A stretch of 35,440 bases of DNA from NCBI GenBank assembly GCA_031178475.1, contig JAPSIX010000005.1, positions 1-35,440 of the forward strand. The letters run 5' to 3'. This stretch comes from Microbacterium sp. (GTDB lineage Bacteria > Actinomycetota > Actinomycetes > Actinomycetales > Microbacteriaceae). Every line of letters starts with the position of its first letter. Within the stretch, counting starts at the first letter, position 1. Made by a program: the position numbers and the translations under genes. Shown here piece after piece: positions 1 to 10,011 of this stretch. The notes beneath the pieces were generated by a model. That model was given only the letters and a program-made list of their open reading frames with translations. It was not told where the DNA came from and made no database searches.

Positions 1-142
1 CCTCGATCGGTCCGAGTTCGTGCGGGACGTCTGATGCGTAGCTGGAGACCCACGGGCGAGGAGGCTGGAACGTGCTCACCCGCTCAGCTTAGGCGCGCGG
101 TCTTGACAGGCTGATGCGCGAGAGATCGGCGAGCCGTACGCG

Positions 143-367
143 ATGAGCGCCCCTGCCATCTCGCAGCATCTCCGCGTACTGGAGAAGGCCCGTCTCGTCG
201 AACGACACCGTCGGGCGCAGTGGCGCGTCTGCCGCATCTCGCCCGAGCCTCTGGAGGCGGCGGCGGAATGGGTGGCCAGGAACCGCCTCGAATGGCAGGC
301 GCGGTTCGACCTGCTGGACGAGGTGCTGACCGAGCTGGGGCGCACGCAGGAGGAGGATGAGCGATGA
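143..367 (+). pseudogene. ArsR-family HTH regulator, N-terminally truncated or frameshifted
   Basis: MSAPAISQHLRVLEKARLVERHRR... is the recognition-helix/wing half of an ArsR HTH. The usual N-terminal ALADPTRRxIL part is not in frame upstream. The gene overlaps the next CDS by ATGA. Confidence 0.55.
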
Positions 368-822
368 ATGTGTCGGAGCAGGAACGCGAGCTGATGATCG
401 TTCGTCGGCTCGCCGCCGCTCGCCAGCTGGTATGGCGGGCGTGGACGGACCCGGCGGTGATGGTGCGCTGGATGCACCCGCACGACGTCGGGACGGTCGA
501 AGGGAGTGTCGCGGTCGATCTTCGCGTCGGTGGTGACTACCGCTTCACGATGGTCGACGCGTCAGGGGTCGAGTATCCGAGCGGTGGCGAGTACATCGAG
601 GTGCGCGAGCCGGAGTCCCTGCGCTGCTCATGGGGCGCGCCGGGCGAGCCAGTGGCCGAGCTGAGCGTCGTGCTGAGGGAAATCGGCGAAGGCATCACCG
701 AGATGACCTTCCGCCTCGTCGGCCACCCCGACGACAGCGGCCGAGCAGACAGCGTCTGGGGCGGCTGGCGAGAGGCTCTGGATGAGCTGGCGGCAGAGGT
801 CGAGAGGACCGGGGATGGGTGA
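364..822 (+). CDS. SRPBCC / AHSA1-like (Activator of Hsp90 ATPase homologue) domain protein
   Basis: RRLAAARQLVWRAWTDPAVMVRWMHP...GGDYRFTMVD is typical of AHSA1. It is translationally coupled to an ArsR gene, a classic pair. Confidence 0.85.
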   Translation: MNVSEQERELMIVRRLAAARQLVWRAWTDPAVMVRWMHPHDVGTVEGSVAVDLRVGGDYRFTMVDASGVEYPSGGEYIEVREPESLRCSWGAPGEPVAELSVVLREIGEGITEMTFRLVGHPDDSGRADSVWGGWREALDELAAEVERTGDG

Positions 823-844
823 CGTCACGATCTAGACTGGGGGA

Positions 845-1144
845 GTGTCTGAAATCACCCCTGATCTCGTGCGCCATCTCGGCGTGCTCGCGCGCATCAA
901 GCTCACCGACGACGAGGTGACCACGCTCACCGGTCAGCTCGACGCCATCGTCGACAACATCGCGAAGGTGTCTGAGGTGGCGACGCCCGAAGTGCCGGCC
1001 ACCAGTCACCCGATCCCGTTGAGCAACGTGTTCCGTCCCGACGAGGTGGGGCAGACGCTCACGCTCGAGCAGACGCTGCACAACGCGCCGGACGCCGCCG
1101 ACGGCCGCTTCCGCGTGACCGCCATCCTGGGAGAAGAGCAGTGA
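845..1144 (+). CDS. gatC: Asp-tRNA(Asn)/Glu-tRNA(Gln) amidotransferase subunit GatC
   Basis: 99-aa protein with GatC-like [15 protein letters not shown]...[11 protein letters not shown] start, followed by gatA and gatB. Confidence 0.93.
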   Translation: MSEITPDLVRHLGVLARIKLTDDEVTTLTGQLDAIVDNIAKVSEVATPEVPATSHPIPLSNVFRPDEVGQTLTLEQTLHNAPDAADGRFRVTAILGEEQ

Positions 1145-2655
1145 GCGACATCATCCGTCTCAGCGCCGCAGAACTCGGTGAGAAACTGGCCGCCGGCGAC
1201 CTCTCCAGTGTCGAGGCCACGCAGGCGCACCTCGACCGCATCGCCGCCGTCGACGGCGACGTGCACGCCTTCCTGCACGTCAACGAGCACGCCCTGGCAG
1301 CGGCTGCCGCGGTCGACGCACGCCGCGCCGCCGGGGAGCAGCTGGGCCCCATCGCTGGTGTGCCGCTGGCGGTCAAGGATGTGCTGGTCACCACCGACCA
1401 GCCGTCCACGAGCGGATCCCGGATCCTCGAGGGGTACATGTCGCCGTTCGACGCGACCGTCGTCGCGCGCTCGCGCGAGGCCGGGCTCGTGCCGCTGGGC
1501 AAGACGAACATGGACGAGTTCGCGATGGGCTCGTCCACCGAGCACTCCGCCTACGGCCCCACCCGCAACCCGTGGGATCTGGACCGGATCCCGGGTGGAT
1601 CCGGCGGCGGCTCCGCCGCGGCCGTCGCCGCCTTCGAGGCGCCGCTCGCCCTCGGCTCCGACACGGGCGGGTCGATCCGCCAGCCCGCGCATGTGACGGG
1701 CACGGTCGGCATCAAGCCGACGTACGGCGGGGTCAGCCGCTACGGCGCGATCGCGCTGGCATCCAGCCTCGACCAGGTCGGCCCTGTCACCCGCACGGTG
1801 CTCGATGCCGGCCTGCTGCACGACGTCATCGGCGGTCACGACCCGAAGGACTCCACCTCCCTCACCGACGAGTGGCCGTCCTTCGCTGCGGCGGCCCGCG
1901 AAGGGGCCACCGGTCAGGCGCTGAAGGGGCTCAAGGTCGGTGTGATCCAGGAGCTGCCGGACTCCGGGTTCCAGGCCGGCGTCGCGGCATCCTTCCACGC
2001 CTCGCTCGAGCTGATGCAGCAGCACGGAGCGGAGATCGTCGATATCTCGGCTCCGCACTTCGAGTACGGCGTCGCAGCGTATTACCTGATCCTGCCGGCG
2101 GAGGCCTCCAGCAACCTGGCGAAGTTCGACTCGGTGCGCTTCGGCCTGCGCGTCACTCCGGGCGGCAACCCCACTGTCGAGGATGTGATGTCCGCCACCC
2201 GCGAGGCCGGTTTCGGACCGGAGGTGAAGCGCCGCATCATCCTCGGCACCTACGCGCTCTCTGCCGGGTACTACGACGCCTACTACGGCAGCGCGCAGAA
2301 GGTGCGCACGCTGATCCAGCGCGACTTCGACGAGGCCTTCTCGCAGGTGGATGTCATCGCCACTCCGTCCGCGCCGACCACCGCGTTCAAGATCGGCGAG
2401 AAGATCGACGATCCGCTGCAGATGTACCTGAACGACCTGACCACGATCCCCGCGAACCTGGCCGGCGTACCCGGCATCTCCATCCCGTCGGGTCTGGCGG
2501 ACGAGGACGGGCTGCCGGTCGGCATCCAGTTCCTCGCCCCGGCACGCGAGGACGCGCGGCTGTACCGCGTGGGTGCCGCGCTAGAGGCGGCGCTCGTCGA
2601 CTCGTGGGGTGCACCGCTGCTGGACCGCATGCCCGCACTGGGAGGGAACCGCTGA
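1141..2655 (+). CDS. gatA: Asp-tRNA(Asn)/Glu-tRNA(Gln) amidotransferase subunit GatA
   Basis: Amidase signature [32 protein letters not shown]. Overlaps gatC (GTGA). Confidence 0.97.
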   Translation: MSDIIRLSAAELGEKLAAGDLSSVEATQAHLDRIAAVDGDVHAFLHVNEHALAAAAAVDARRAAGEQLGPIAGVPLAVKDVLVTTDQPSTSGSRILEGYMSPFDATVVARSREAGLVPLGKTNMDEFAMGSSTEHSAYGPTRNPWDLDRIPGGSGGGSAAAVAAFEAPLALGSDTGGSIRQPAHVTGTVGIKPTYGGVSRYGAIALASSLDQVGPVTRTVLDAGLLHDVIGGHDPKDSTSLTDEWPSFAAAAREGATGQALKGLKVGVIQELPDSGFQAGVAASFHASLELMQQHGAEIVDISAPHFEYGVAAYYLILPAEASSNLAKFDSVRFGLRVTPGGNPTVEDVMSATREAGFGPEVKRRIILGTYALSAGYYDAYYGSAQKVRTLIQRDFDEAFSQVDVIATPSAPTTAFKIGEKIDDPLQMYLNDLTTIPANLAGVPGISIPSGLADEDGLPVGIQFLAPAREDARLYRVGAALEAALVDSWGAPLLDRMPALGGNR

Positions 2656-4184
2656 TGGCCGCCGCAAAGCTCATGGACTACGACAAGGCTCTCGAGCTGT
2701 TCGAGCCGGTGCTCGGCTTCGAGGTGCACGTCGAGCTGAACACGCGCACGAAGATGTTCTCCGACGCGCCGAACCCCGCGAACGACGAGTTCCACGGCGC
2801 GGAGCCGAACACGCTCATCGCGCCGGTCGATCTGGGTCTTCCCGGGTCGCTTCCCGTGGTCAACGAGACAGCCGTGCGGTCCTCGATCAGCCTCGGACTG
2901 GCGCTGGGCTGCTCGATCGCCGAGTCCAGCCGGTTCGCCCGGAAGAACTACTTCTACCCCGATCTCGGTAAGAACTATCAGATCTCGCAGTACGACGAGC
3001 CGATCGCCTTCGAGGGATCGGTCGAGGTCGAACTGGAGGACGGCACGCTGGTGACCGTCCCGATCGAGCGCGCGCACATGGAGGAGGACGCCGGCAAGCT
3101 CACGCACATGGGTGGCTCGACCGGGCGCATCCAGGGCGCCGAGTACTCACTGGTCGACTACAACCGCGCGGGTGTCCCGCTGGTCGAGATCGTCACCAAG
3201 CCGATCTTCGGCGCCGAGCACCGTGCTCCCGAGATCGCGAAAGCGTACGTGCAGACCATCCGCGACATCGTGCGGGGTCTCGGCATCTCCGAGGCCCGGC
3301 TGGAGCGCGGCAACCTGCGCTGCGATGCGAATGTGTCGCTGCGGCGTCGTGTCCCGGTCGGTGAGCCTGCCGAACCACTCGGCACCCGCACCGAGACCAA
3401 GAACGTCAACTCGATGCGCTCGGTCGAGCGCGCCGTTCGGTACGAGATCCAGCGCCAAGCGCAGATCCTCGCCGGTGGCGGCTCGATCATCCAGGAGACC
3501 CGGCACTGGCACGAGGACACCGGCGTGACCTCACCCGGCCGGCCGAAGTCGGATGCCGATGACTACCGCTACTTCCCGGAGCCCGACCTGCTTCCGGTGC
3601 AGCCCGCGCCCGAGCTGATCGAACAGCTGCGCGCTGCGCTGCCCGAGCAGCCTGTCGCCCGTCGGCGCCGTCTGATGGCGGAGTGGGGCTTCACCGACCT
3701 GGAGTTCCAGGACGTGCGCAACGGCGGGCTGCTGGGCGAGGTCGAGGCCACCATCGCGGCCGGAGCGTCTCCCTCGGCCGCACGCAAGTGGTGGACCGGC
3801 GAGATCACCCGCATCGCCAACGTCCAGGAGCGCGACGCCGCGACCTTGATCTCACCGGCGCACGTGGCCGAGCTGCAGCAGCTGATCGACGCGGGGACGC
3901 TGACGGACAAGCTCGCCCGGCAGGTGCTCGAGGGCGTCATCGCGGGTGAGGGCTCCCCGCAGGATGTCGTCGACGCGCGAGGGCTGGCTGTCGTCTCCGA
4001 CGACGGCGCGCTGATCGCCGCGATCGACGACGCACTGGCCGCGCAGCCCGACGTGCTCGCCAAGATCAAAGACGGCAAGGTTCAGGCCGCCGGTGCCATC
4101 ATCGGCGCGGTGATGAAGGCGATGAGGGGACAGGCGGACGCCGCGCGCGTGCGCGAGCTCATCCTGGAACGCGCCGCGCAGTAG
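2655..4184 (+). CDS. gatB: Asp-tRNA(Asn)/Glu-tRNA(Gln) amidotransferase subunit GatB
   Basis: [21 protein letters not shown]...[10 protein letters not shown]...WWTGEI. ATG at 2655 overlaps the gatA stop (TGATG). The listed 870-aa ORF is an upstream extension. Confidence 0.97.
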   Translation: MAAAKLMDYDKALELFEPVLGFEVHVELNTRTKMFSDAPNPANDEFHGAEPNTLIAPVDLGLPGSLPVVNETAVRSSISLGLALGCSIAESSRFARKNYFYPDLGKNYQISQYDEPIAFEGSVEVELEDGTLVTVPIERAHMEEDAGKLTHMGGSTGRIQGAEYSLVDYNRAGVPLVEIVTKPIFGAEHRAPEIAKAYVQTIRDIVRGLGISEARLERGNLRCDANVSLRRRVPVGEPAEPLGTRTETKNVNSMRSVERAVRYEIQRQAQILAGGGSIIQETRHWHEDTGVTSPGRPKSDADDYRYFPEPDLLPVQPAPELIEQLRAALPEQPVARRRRLMAEWGFTDLEFQDVRNGGLLGEVEATIAAGASPSAARKWWTGEITRIANVQERDAATLISPAHVAELQQLIDAGTLTDKLARQVLEGVIAGEGSPQDVVDARGLAVVSDDGALIAAIDDALAAQPDVLAKIKDGKVQAAGAIIGAVMKAMRGQADAARVRELILERAAQ

Positions 4185-4236
4185 CACGGAAGGGGCATCG
4201 CGGCCCGGTGTCGGACCCCGTGGGGAGAATGGATGC

Positions 4237-5469
4237 ATGGGACGCGGTGACGGATCGGGGCGGCTGGTGTCGCCCGCTGACGCGGACGACACCGGCTCCG
4301 GCATCCTGCATGTTGACATGGACGCGTTCTACGCGGCCGTCGAGGTGCTGCACGACCCGTCGCTGCGCGGTCTGCCGCTGATCATCGGCGCGCCGGACGG
4401 CCGTTCGGTCGTCTCCAGCGCGTCGTATGAGGCGCGCCGGTACGGGGTGCGATCCGCCATGCCCGTCGCGCAGGCCATCCGTCTGTGTCCGACCGCGCGC
4501 ATCGTGCGACCCGACTTCTCTCGCTATCGTGCGGTCTCGACCAAGGTGATGGACATCTTCGGCGAGATCACACCGCTCGTCGAGCAGTTGTCCGTCGACG
4601 AGGCCTTCCTCGATGTGACCGGCGCCCGCCGGCTGTGGGGGAGACCGCGTGAGATCGGCGCTCTGGTCCGCCGCCGCATCGCCGACGAGGTCGGAATCAC
4701 CTGCAGCGTCGGCATCGCCGCGACCAAGCACGTGGCGAAGATCGCCTCGACCCTCGCCAAACCCGACGGGATGCTGGTCGTGGCCGCTTCCGACACCGTC
4801 GATTTCCTCGCACCGAGACCCGTCCGGGCGATGTGGGGTGTGGGGCCGAAGGCCGCCGAGACTCTCGAGTCCCGCGGCATCCGCCTCATCGGCGACATCC
4901 GCAGCGCGGATCCGTCCGTGCTGGAGCGTGCGGTCGGCGGCGCCCTCGCCGCGCGTCTGCGTGAGCTCGCCGCCGGCCGCGATCCCCGGTCGGTGCAGAC
5001 GCAGCGCATCGAGAAGAGCATCGGGCACGAGGAGACGTTCGAGCGGGACGTCCGCGATCGCGACCACCTCCACTCCGAACTGCTGCGGCTCTCGGATCGC
5101 GTCGCTGCGCGTCTGCGCGCTGCCGGGTGGGAGTCCGGTGCGGTGTCCATCAAGATCCGTTTCGCCGACTTCAGCACGCTGACCCGATCCCAGACGCTTG
5201 CCGAGCCGACCTCGGTGGGACAGCGGATCGGTGAGGTCGCGCGCAGCCTGTTCGATGACATCGCGCGGAACGACCCGGTTCGCCTCGTCGGCGTGCGCGC
5301 CGAGCGGCTGCATCCCGCCGGCGGTGCTCTCGGTCTATGGGACGAGGACGAAGACTGGCGACGGGTCGAGGGCGCCCTCGACCAGGCGAGATCGAAGTTC
5401 GGCACGACCATGATCACCCGTGCGCGCCACCTCGAGTCCGGTCACGGTCGAGCAGGTGGGTTAGCGTAG
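4237..5469 (+). CDS. dinB: DNA polymerase IV (Y-family)
   Basis: ILHVDMDAFYAAVEVLHDPSLRGLPLIIG...SVDEAFLDVTG...CSVGIAATKHVAKIAS. Confidence 0.96.
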   Translation: MGRGDGSGRLVSPADADDTGSGILHVDMDAFYAAVEVLHDPSLRGLPLIIGAPDGRSVVSSASYEARRYGVRSAMPVAQAIRLCPTARIVRPDFSRYRAVSTKVMDIFGEITPLVEQLSVDEAFLDVTGARRLWGRPREIGALVRRRIADEVGITCSVGIAATKHVAKIASTLAKPDGMLVVAASDTVDFLAPRPVRAMWGVGPKAAETLESRGIRLIGDIRSADPSVLERAVGGALAARLRELAAGRDPRSVQTQRIEKSIGHEETFERDVRDRDHLHSELLRLSDRVAARLRAAGWESGAVSIKIRFADFSTLTRSQTLAEPTSVGQRIGEVARSLFDDIARNDPVRLVGVRAERLHPAGGALGLWDEDEDWRRVEGALDQARSKFGTTMITRARHLESGHGRAGGLA

Positions 5470-5473
5470 CTGC

Positions 5474-5797
5474 ATGCCTCACATCGCACTCGAACTCGGC
5501 CAGTACGCCGCCTCCTTCGGGGTGACGAGCGCTTACGGCCAGACCCAGAAGGTCGACGACGCGGAGTTCACGCCCGTCGCGCTCACGCTCACCGGTTTCG
5601 GAGGCGGGAACATGGACGACACCGCCGGCGGCGGCGGAGGTGGGGGCGGCGTCGCCATCCCACTCGGCGTGTACGTGCGCCGCGAGGAGGGGCTGCGCTT
5701 CGAACCGAACTTCGTGTCGCTGCTGGCGGTGGCCATCCCGTTCGTGTGGGTCACCGGCCGCGCACTCACCCGCGTCATCCGTGCCGTCAAGAAGTAG
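5474..5797 (+). CDS. Small hypothetical protein with glycine run and C-terminal hydrophobic segment
   Basis: 107-aa ORF directly after dinB. GGGGGGGG tract, then FVSLLAVAIPFVWVTGRALTRVIRAVKK. TAGCGT -10-like box 6 nt before ATG. Confidence 0.6.
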   Translation: MPHIALELGQYAASFGVTSAYGQTQKVDDAEFTPVALTLTGFGGGNMDDTAGGGGGGGGVAIPLGVYVRREEGLRFEPNFVSLLAVAIPFVWVTGRALTRVIRAVKK

Positions 5798-6362
5798 CGA
5801 CCCGTTCGGCGACGCGCTGGCCGTCGCCGTGCAGCGCATCGGTGCGGCCGTCCGTGCCGTTGAAGCGGCGAACCCGGTGGTGCTGATCGACGGGCGAAGC
5901 GGCGCGGGCAAGAGCAGCCTGGCGACGCGCTTGCGCCGGTCCTGGCCCCTGACCGGTCCGGTGCAGGTGGTCGCACTGGATTCGATCTACCCCGGCTGGG
6001 ACGGACTTGCGGCCGGCGCAGAGACGGCGCGGGAGCGCATCCTCGTGCCACACGCGAGAGGGATGATCGGGATCTGGCGTCGATGGGACTGGGAACGAGA
6101 CGAAGAGGCCGAGGCCCACGCCGTCGACCCCGCACTGGCACTCATCGTGGAGGGATGCGGGGCGCTGACCGCGCGCTCGGCGCGGCTCGCTGATGTCACG
6201 GTGTGGGTGGACGGCCCCACCACCTCGCGTCGGCATCGTGCGCTCGAGCGCGACGGCGACGGTTTCCGCGGCCACTGGGACATGTGGGCGGCGCAGGAGG
6301 AACAGCACATCGCTCACCATGACCCGGTGTCGCTGGCGAAGGTGCGCGTGCAGACTCCCTAG
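5781..6362 (+). CDS. P-loop ATP-binding protein (uridine kinase / AAA-like)
   Basis: Walker A GRSGAGKSS, then VVALDSIYPGWDGL. Likely GTG start at 5781, overlapping the previous CDS; start uncertain. Confidence 0.7.
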   Translation: MPSRSSDPFGDALAVAVQRIGAAVRAVEAANPVVLIDGRSGAGKSSLATRLRRSWPLTGPVQVVALDSIYPGWDGLAAGAETARERILVPHARGMIGIWRRWDWERDEEAEAHAVDPALALIVEGCGALTARSARLADVTVWVDGPTTSRRHRALERDGDGFRGHWDMWAAQEEQHIAHHDPVSLAKVRVQTP

Positions 6363-6871
6363 ATCCAGGTGGGCTGGTCGAGACCGTCGCAGGCGTCCGC
6401 CGCGCGCACCAGCTGATCGAGGCGGTAGCCCAGCCAGTCGTACACGTCGCTGCGAGGATCGTCCTGATGCTCGTGCTCGGCGGTTCCGACGCCGAGGCGG
6501 GATGCCAGCACCAGGCGCAGCGCTGTGAGGGTGCGCAGCCAGGCGTCCAGGTCGGTGGCCGCGATGACGACATCCTGGCTGCGCAGTGGCTCCTTCCCGG
6601 CGCCGATGTGTGCGACGGCGCCTTCGGCGTGCGTGAGCGCAGCCCGAACAACGCCGACGTCGTTTACTCGGCGCTCGAGGATGGCCGAGCCGGTCGCTTC
6701 CCGGAAGGCGGCTGATGCCTGCTCGTCATCCGGGTACGGATCCGGCGTGAGCGCTGCAGTACCGGCATCCGGCGTGTCCTGTGCGTCCTCGAGGACCGCC
6801 ACCAGCTCGTCGAGCAGTTCCAGGAGGTGCCGGATCTCGATCACCGCGAACGGCAGCACAACGGGGTTCAC
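6359..6871 (-). CDS. DUF2017 family protein
   Basis: C-terminal part of the 329-aa ORF ([27 protein letters not shown]...). Immediately downstream of clpS with GTGA overlap, as is usual for DUF2017. Confidence 0.75.
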   Translation of the reverse strand: MNPVVLPFAVIEIRHLLELLDELVAVLEDAQDTPDAGTAALTPDPYPDDEQASAAFREATGSAILERRVNDVGVVRAALTHAEGAVAHIGAGKEPLRSQDVVIAATDLDAWLRTLTALRLVLASRLGVGTAEHEHQDDPRSDVYDWLGYRLDQLVRAADACDGLDQPTWI

Positions 6872-7158
6872 TGCGGCGCCCTCCTGATCGTCGCCCAGAG
6901 ACCATAGTCGTGCATCGCCTGCGCGTGCACTTCCATCGTCTCCCGCGGACCGGTGGCCACGACGGCGTGCCCCTCGTGATGCACGGTCAGCATGAGAGCG
7001 GTCGCGTGCTCGAGCGAGTAGCCGAAGTAGGTGCGGAACACCCGCACCACGTAGCTCATTAGGTTCACGGGGTCGTCCCACACGATCAGCTGCCACGGCA
7101 GCAGGGGAGCGACGGTCAGTTGCTCGTCGATGGTGGGGGCGGATGCCGGTGTGCTCAC
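6868..7158 (-). CDS. clpS: ATP-dependent Clp protease adaptor ClpS
   Basis: [50 protein letters not shown] start at 7158 (or 7164). Confidence 0.93.
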   Translation of the reverse strand: MSTPASAPTIDEQLTVAPLLPWQLIVWDDPVNLMSYVVRVFRTYFGYSLEHATALMLTVHHEGHAVVATGPRETMEVHAQAMHDYGLWATIRRAPQ

Positions 7159-8012
7159 GCCCACCCCATTTCATGCAGCTGCTCGTCGTCGATTCCGTAG
7201 AAGTGCGCGATCTCGTGCACCAGCGTGGTGTGGATCTCATCGCGCAGCTCGTCCTCGGTCTCGCAGGCGGCGAGGTGGGCTCGGCGGTACACGACGATAC
7301 GGTCGGGCAGTTCGCCCAGCCCGTACTGCCCGCGCTCCGTGAGCGCAAGACCGTCGTAGATGCCGAACAGGTCCGCCCCGTCCTCGGGTTCGTCCTCGAC
7401 GACGAACACGACGTTGTCCAACCCGTCGACCATGTCGTCGGGCAGCCGGTCGAGCTCGTCGATCACGAGGGCCTCGAAGGCATCGGCATCCATCTGCATG
7501 CCGGCGGGGAGGTCGCGTTCCATGTGCACCCGGGGGCCGTGCAGCGAGAGGCCGGCATGCTCTTCGGCGACGACGAGCGAGCGGTGGAACTCGTCGTCGG
7601 GCGCGGGTCTCTCTTCGAAGCCGAGCGCGGCGTAGAAGGGGGCGTTCCACGGGATGTCTGCGTACGTGCGAAGGGTGATGCGGAGCGCGCCGCGACTGGT
7701 GGCCTCGCGGGCGGCTGCTTCGACGAGGGCGCGGCCGTGCCCGCGGCGGCTGTGGTCGGGCAGCACGGAGAGCTGTTCGAGGTGGGCGGTGTCGCCGTGC
7801 TGCAGCACGTGGGCGAAGCCGACCGGCTCCCCTCCGTCACTCTCCGAGACCACGAGCAGAAACCCGGAATCGCCGGCTCGGCTGCGCCCCGAAGGAGGGG
7901 CGCCCCAGTCGGCACCCTGGAAGACATCGGCGAAGAGCCCATCCGCGGCGCGCTCGATCTCGGCGAGCCGATCGAGGTCGGCGTCGAGGGCGCGGCGGAC
8001 GAACGAGGGCAT
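7155..8012 (-). CDS. GNAT acetyltransferase fused to zincin-like metallopeptidase (PF06262-like)
   Basis: N-terminal GNAT pattern ([23 protein letters not shown]) and C-terminal [24 protein letters not shown] (HExxH) in one uninterrupted frame. ATG at 8012. Confidence 0.85.
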   Translation of the reverse strand: MPSFVRRALDADLDRLAEIERAADGLFADVFQGADWGAPPSGRSRAGDSGFLLVVSESDGGEPVGFAHVLQHGDTAHLEQLSVLPDHSRRGHGRALVEAAAREATSRGALRITLRTYADIPWNAPFYAALGFEERPAPDDEFHRSLVVAEEHAGLSLHGPRVHMERDLPAGMQMDADAFEALVIDELDRLPDDMVDGLDNVVFVVEDEPEDGADLFGIYDGLALTERGQYGLGELPDRIVVYRRAHLAACETEDELRDEIHTTLVHEIAHFYGIDDEQLHEMGWA

Positions 8013-8035
8013 GTCTTCGATGCTACTGAGAAGAA

Positions 8036-8069
8036 GGAGCCCGGCGGTCGCGACCGACCACCGGGCTCC
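8036..8069 (-). terminator. Intrinsic terminator-like hairpin after tRNA-His
   Basis: GGAGCCCGGCGGTCG-CGAC-CGACCACCGGGCTCC: 15-bp stem with one mismatch. Followed on the minus strand by TTCTTCT. Confidence 0.75.
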
Positions 8070-8074
8070 TGTTC

Positions 8075-8151
8075 TGGGGTGAGTAACGGGGCTTGAACCC
8101 GCGACCTCCTGGACCACAACCAGGCGCTCTACCGACTGAGCTATACCCACC
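8075..8151 (-). tRNA. tRNA-His (GTG)
   Basis: Minus strand GGTGGGTATAGCTCAGTCGGTAGAGCGCCTGGTTGTGGTCC...GGTTCAAGCCCCGTTACTCACCCCA. Encoded G-1 and CCA, anticodon GTG. Confidence 0.95.
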
Positions 8152-8186
8152 ATGCGCCCACCGGAGCGGGCAACCAGACGAGTCTA

Positions 8187-8813
8187 TTACATGTTGGGGA
8201 GGAACTCCGACACGGTGCGGGTGGCGATGTCGCGAGCCTCGTCGGAGGAGGGGCCAGGCTGCGAGATGAAGAGCGCTTCGCGGTAATAGCGCAGTTCGCG
8301 GATGGACTCGAGGATGTCGGCCAGCGCACGGTGGCCGCCGTCCTTCGCCGGTGCCTGGAAGAAGACGCGTGGGAACCAGCGACGGGCGAGTTCCTTGATG
8401 CTGGAAACGTCCACGTTGCGGTAGTGCAGGTACTGATCGATGTGGGGCATGTACCTGGCGAGGAACATCCGGTCGGTGCCGATCGTGTTGCCGGCCAGCG
8501 GAGCTCGGCGCTCGAGCGGCACGAACCGCTTGATGTACGCGAGCGTCTGCGCCTCGGCATCCGCCAGGGATACACCGTGGGGGATCTCCTCGAGCAGGCC
8601 GGAGGACCGATGCATCTCCGTCACGAACTCACCCATGTTCGCCAGCGCCGCTTCGCTCGGCTTGATCACCACCTGGAAGCCCGGGTCCAGCGGGTTCAGT
8701 TCGAAATCCGTGACCACGACGGCGATCTCGACCAGCTCGTCCACCGAGAGATCGAGGCCGGTCATCTCGCAGTCGATCCAGACCAGTCGATCGTTCTCGG
8801 ACGCAGAAACCAT
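8187..8813 (-). CDS. orn: Oligoribonuclease
   Basis: LVWIDCEMTGLDLSVDELVEIAVVVTDFELN (DEDDh). ATG at 8813. Confidence 0.97.
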   Translation of the reverse strand: MVSASENDRLVWIDCEMTGLDLSVDELVEIAVVVTDFELNPLDPGFQVVIKPSEAALANMGEFVTEMHRSSGLLEEIPHGVSLADAEAQTLAYIKRFVPLERRAPLAGNTIGTDRMFLARYMPHIDQYLHYRNVDVSSIKELARRWFPRVFFQAPAKDGGHRALADILESIRELRYYREALFISQPGPSSDEARDIATRTVSEFLPNM

Positions 8814-8877
8814 GTGGGCAATCCTATCGGCGCGTCCGACAGCACCACCTGCCGTCTGCGGACGGCGTCTGCGCATC

Positions 8878-8952
8878 TGGTCCCCCAGGCACGATTCGAA
8901 CGTGCGACCGGCGACTTAGAAGGTCGATGCTCTTCCGCTGAGCTACTGGGGG
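8878..8952 (-). tRNA. tRNA-Arg (TCT)
   Basis: Minus strand CCCCCAGTAGCTCAGCGGAAGAGCATCGACCTTCTAAGTCG...GTTCGAATCGTGCCTGGGGGACCA. Loop CTTCTAA, anticodon TCT. Confidence 0.9.
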
Positions 8953-8989
8953 TCGATGACTAGCGTACTCAGAGTCGGACGCTGGGGTG

Positions 8990-9253
8990 TCAATGCCGCA
9001 GCGCGGCGACAGCGTCGTCGGCATCCCAGAACTCGCCGACCAGCAGGAAGCGGCCCGAGGTGAGCTGCAGTCGCTCGGCGCGGTAGCGGATGCCGAGCGG
9101 GTCGGCTACGACCCGAAGGTGTCCGCGAATCGTGCCATGGTCGTCGACCACCCTCCACAGGTGATCGGCGGCGCGCTCCAGGTGCTCGTGCTGGGTGCGC
9201 AGAGCAGGGGTGTCCCACAGAACCGGGGGCAGAGTGCCGGTGAGTGCGGTCAT
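8990..9253 (-). CDS. Conserved hypothetical small protein
   Basis: MTALTGTLPPVLWDTPALRTQHEHLERAADHLWRVVDDHG..., with a good AAGGAG ribosome-binding site upstream. Confidence 0.6.
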   Translation of the reverse strand: MTALTGTLPPVLWDTPALRTQHEHLERAADHLWRVVDDHGTIRGHLRVVADPLGIRYRAERLQLTSGRFLLVGEFWDADDAVAALRH

Positions 9254-9336
9254 GTCGTCTCCTTCCTGCTTCGAAGATAGGGACGACGTCCGACATTCGG
9301 TGCGAACAGGATCGTGGCCGTCTCTACACTGTGCTG

Positions 9337-9960
9337 GTGACCTGGACCGTCTGGCTGTCGCTGCTGGCCGCATGCGTGGTGATCAGCCTCACCCCCGGCG
9401 CAGGCGCGATCAACACGATGAGCAACGCCCTCGCACAGGGGTGGCGTCGATCCGTGTGGGGTGTGCTGGGGCAGCAGGTGGCGCTCCTCGTGCACATCGG
9501 GGTCGTCGCCGCGGGCGTCGGGCTGATCGTGTCGCGGTCGCCGGCCCTGTTCGACACGATCCGCTATCTGGGCGCCGCGTACCTCGTGTATCTCGGCATC
9601 CGGCTCATGCTGGCCCGCCCCCAGCCGATCGCATCCGACGCGAAACCGGTGCCGGCCGAGCGGCGGTGGGGAATGTTCCGTCGCGGATTCTGGGTGAACC
9701 TGCTCAATCCCAAGGCGATCGTGTTCTTCCTCGCGTTCGTGCCTCAGTTCGTCCGGCTCGACCGGGAACCGCTGCCCCAGTACCTCATCTTCGCCGCGAC
9801 CGTCGTGGCGGTGGACGTCTTCGTGATGTGGTTCTTCTTCGCCGCTGCGGCGAAGTCGTTGCGGCGATTCACTCGGAGTACGCGGGGTCAGCGCATTCTG
9901 AACGTCGCGTTCGGGTGCCTGTTCATCGCGGTCGCCGTGCTGCTGCTCTTCGTGCACTGA
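9337..9960 (+). CDS. LysE/RhtB family translocator
   Basis: VVISLTPGAGAINTMSNALAQGWRRSVWGVLGQQ...LLNPKAIVFFLAFVPQFV. GTG 9337 (or 9331). Confidence 0.93.
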   Translation: MTWTVWLSLLAACVVISLTPGAGAINTMSNALAQGWRRSVWGVLGQQVALLVHIGVVAAGVGLIVSRSPALFDTIRYLGAAYLVYLGIRLMLARPQPIASDAKPVPAERRWGMFRRGFWVNLLNPKAIVFFLAFVPQFVRLDREPLPQYLIFAATVVAVDVFVMWFFFAAAAKSLRRFTRSTRGQRILNVAFGCLFIAVAVLLLFVH

Positions 9961-10011
9961 GCGTGCCCCGATCCCGTCCCACGGGCTCGATGAGGGCGTA
10001 GCGTGGATGCC

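Noticed and set aside
1-34. LDRSEFVRDV* as the 3' end of an upstream CDS
   Set aside because: Plausible, but only ten codons are visible, which is not enough to support a feature.
1572-4184. 870-aa ORF
   Set aside because: The N-terminal ~360 aa are an out-of-frame (Arg-rich) reading of gatA; only the gatB part from 2655 is real.
8013-8153. N-terminal extension MVGIAQSVERLVVVQEVAGSSPVTH of the GNAT ORF
   Set aside because: This is a translation of the tRNA-His gene; the true start is ATG 8012.
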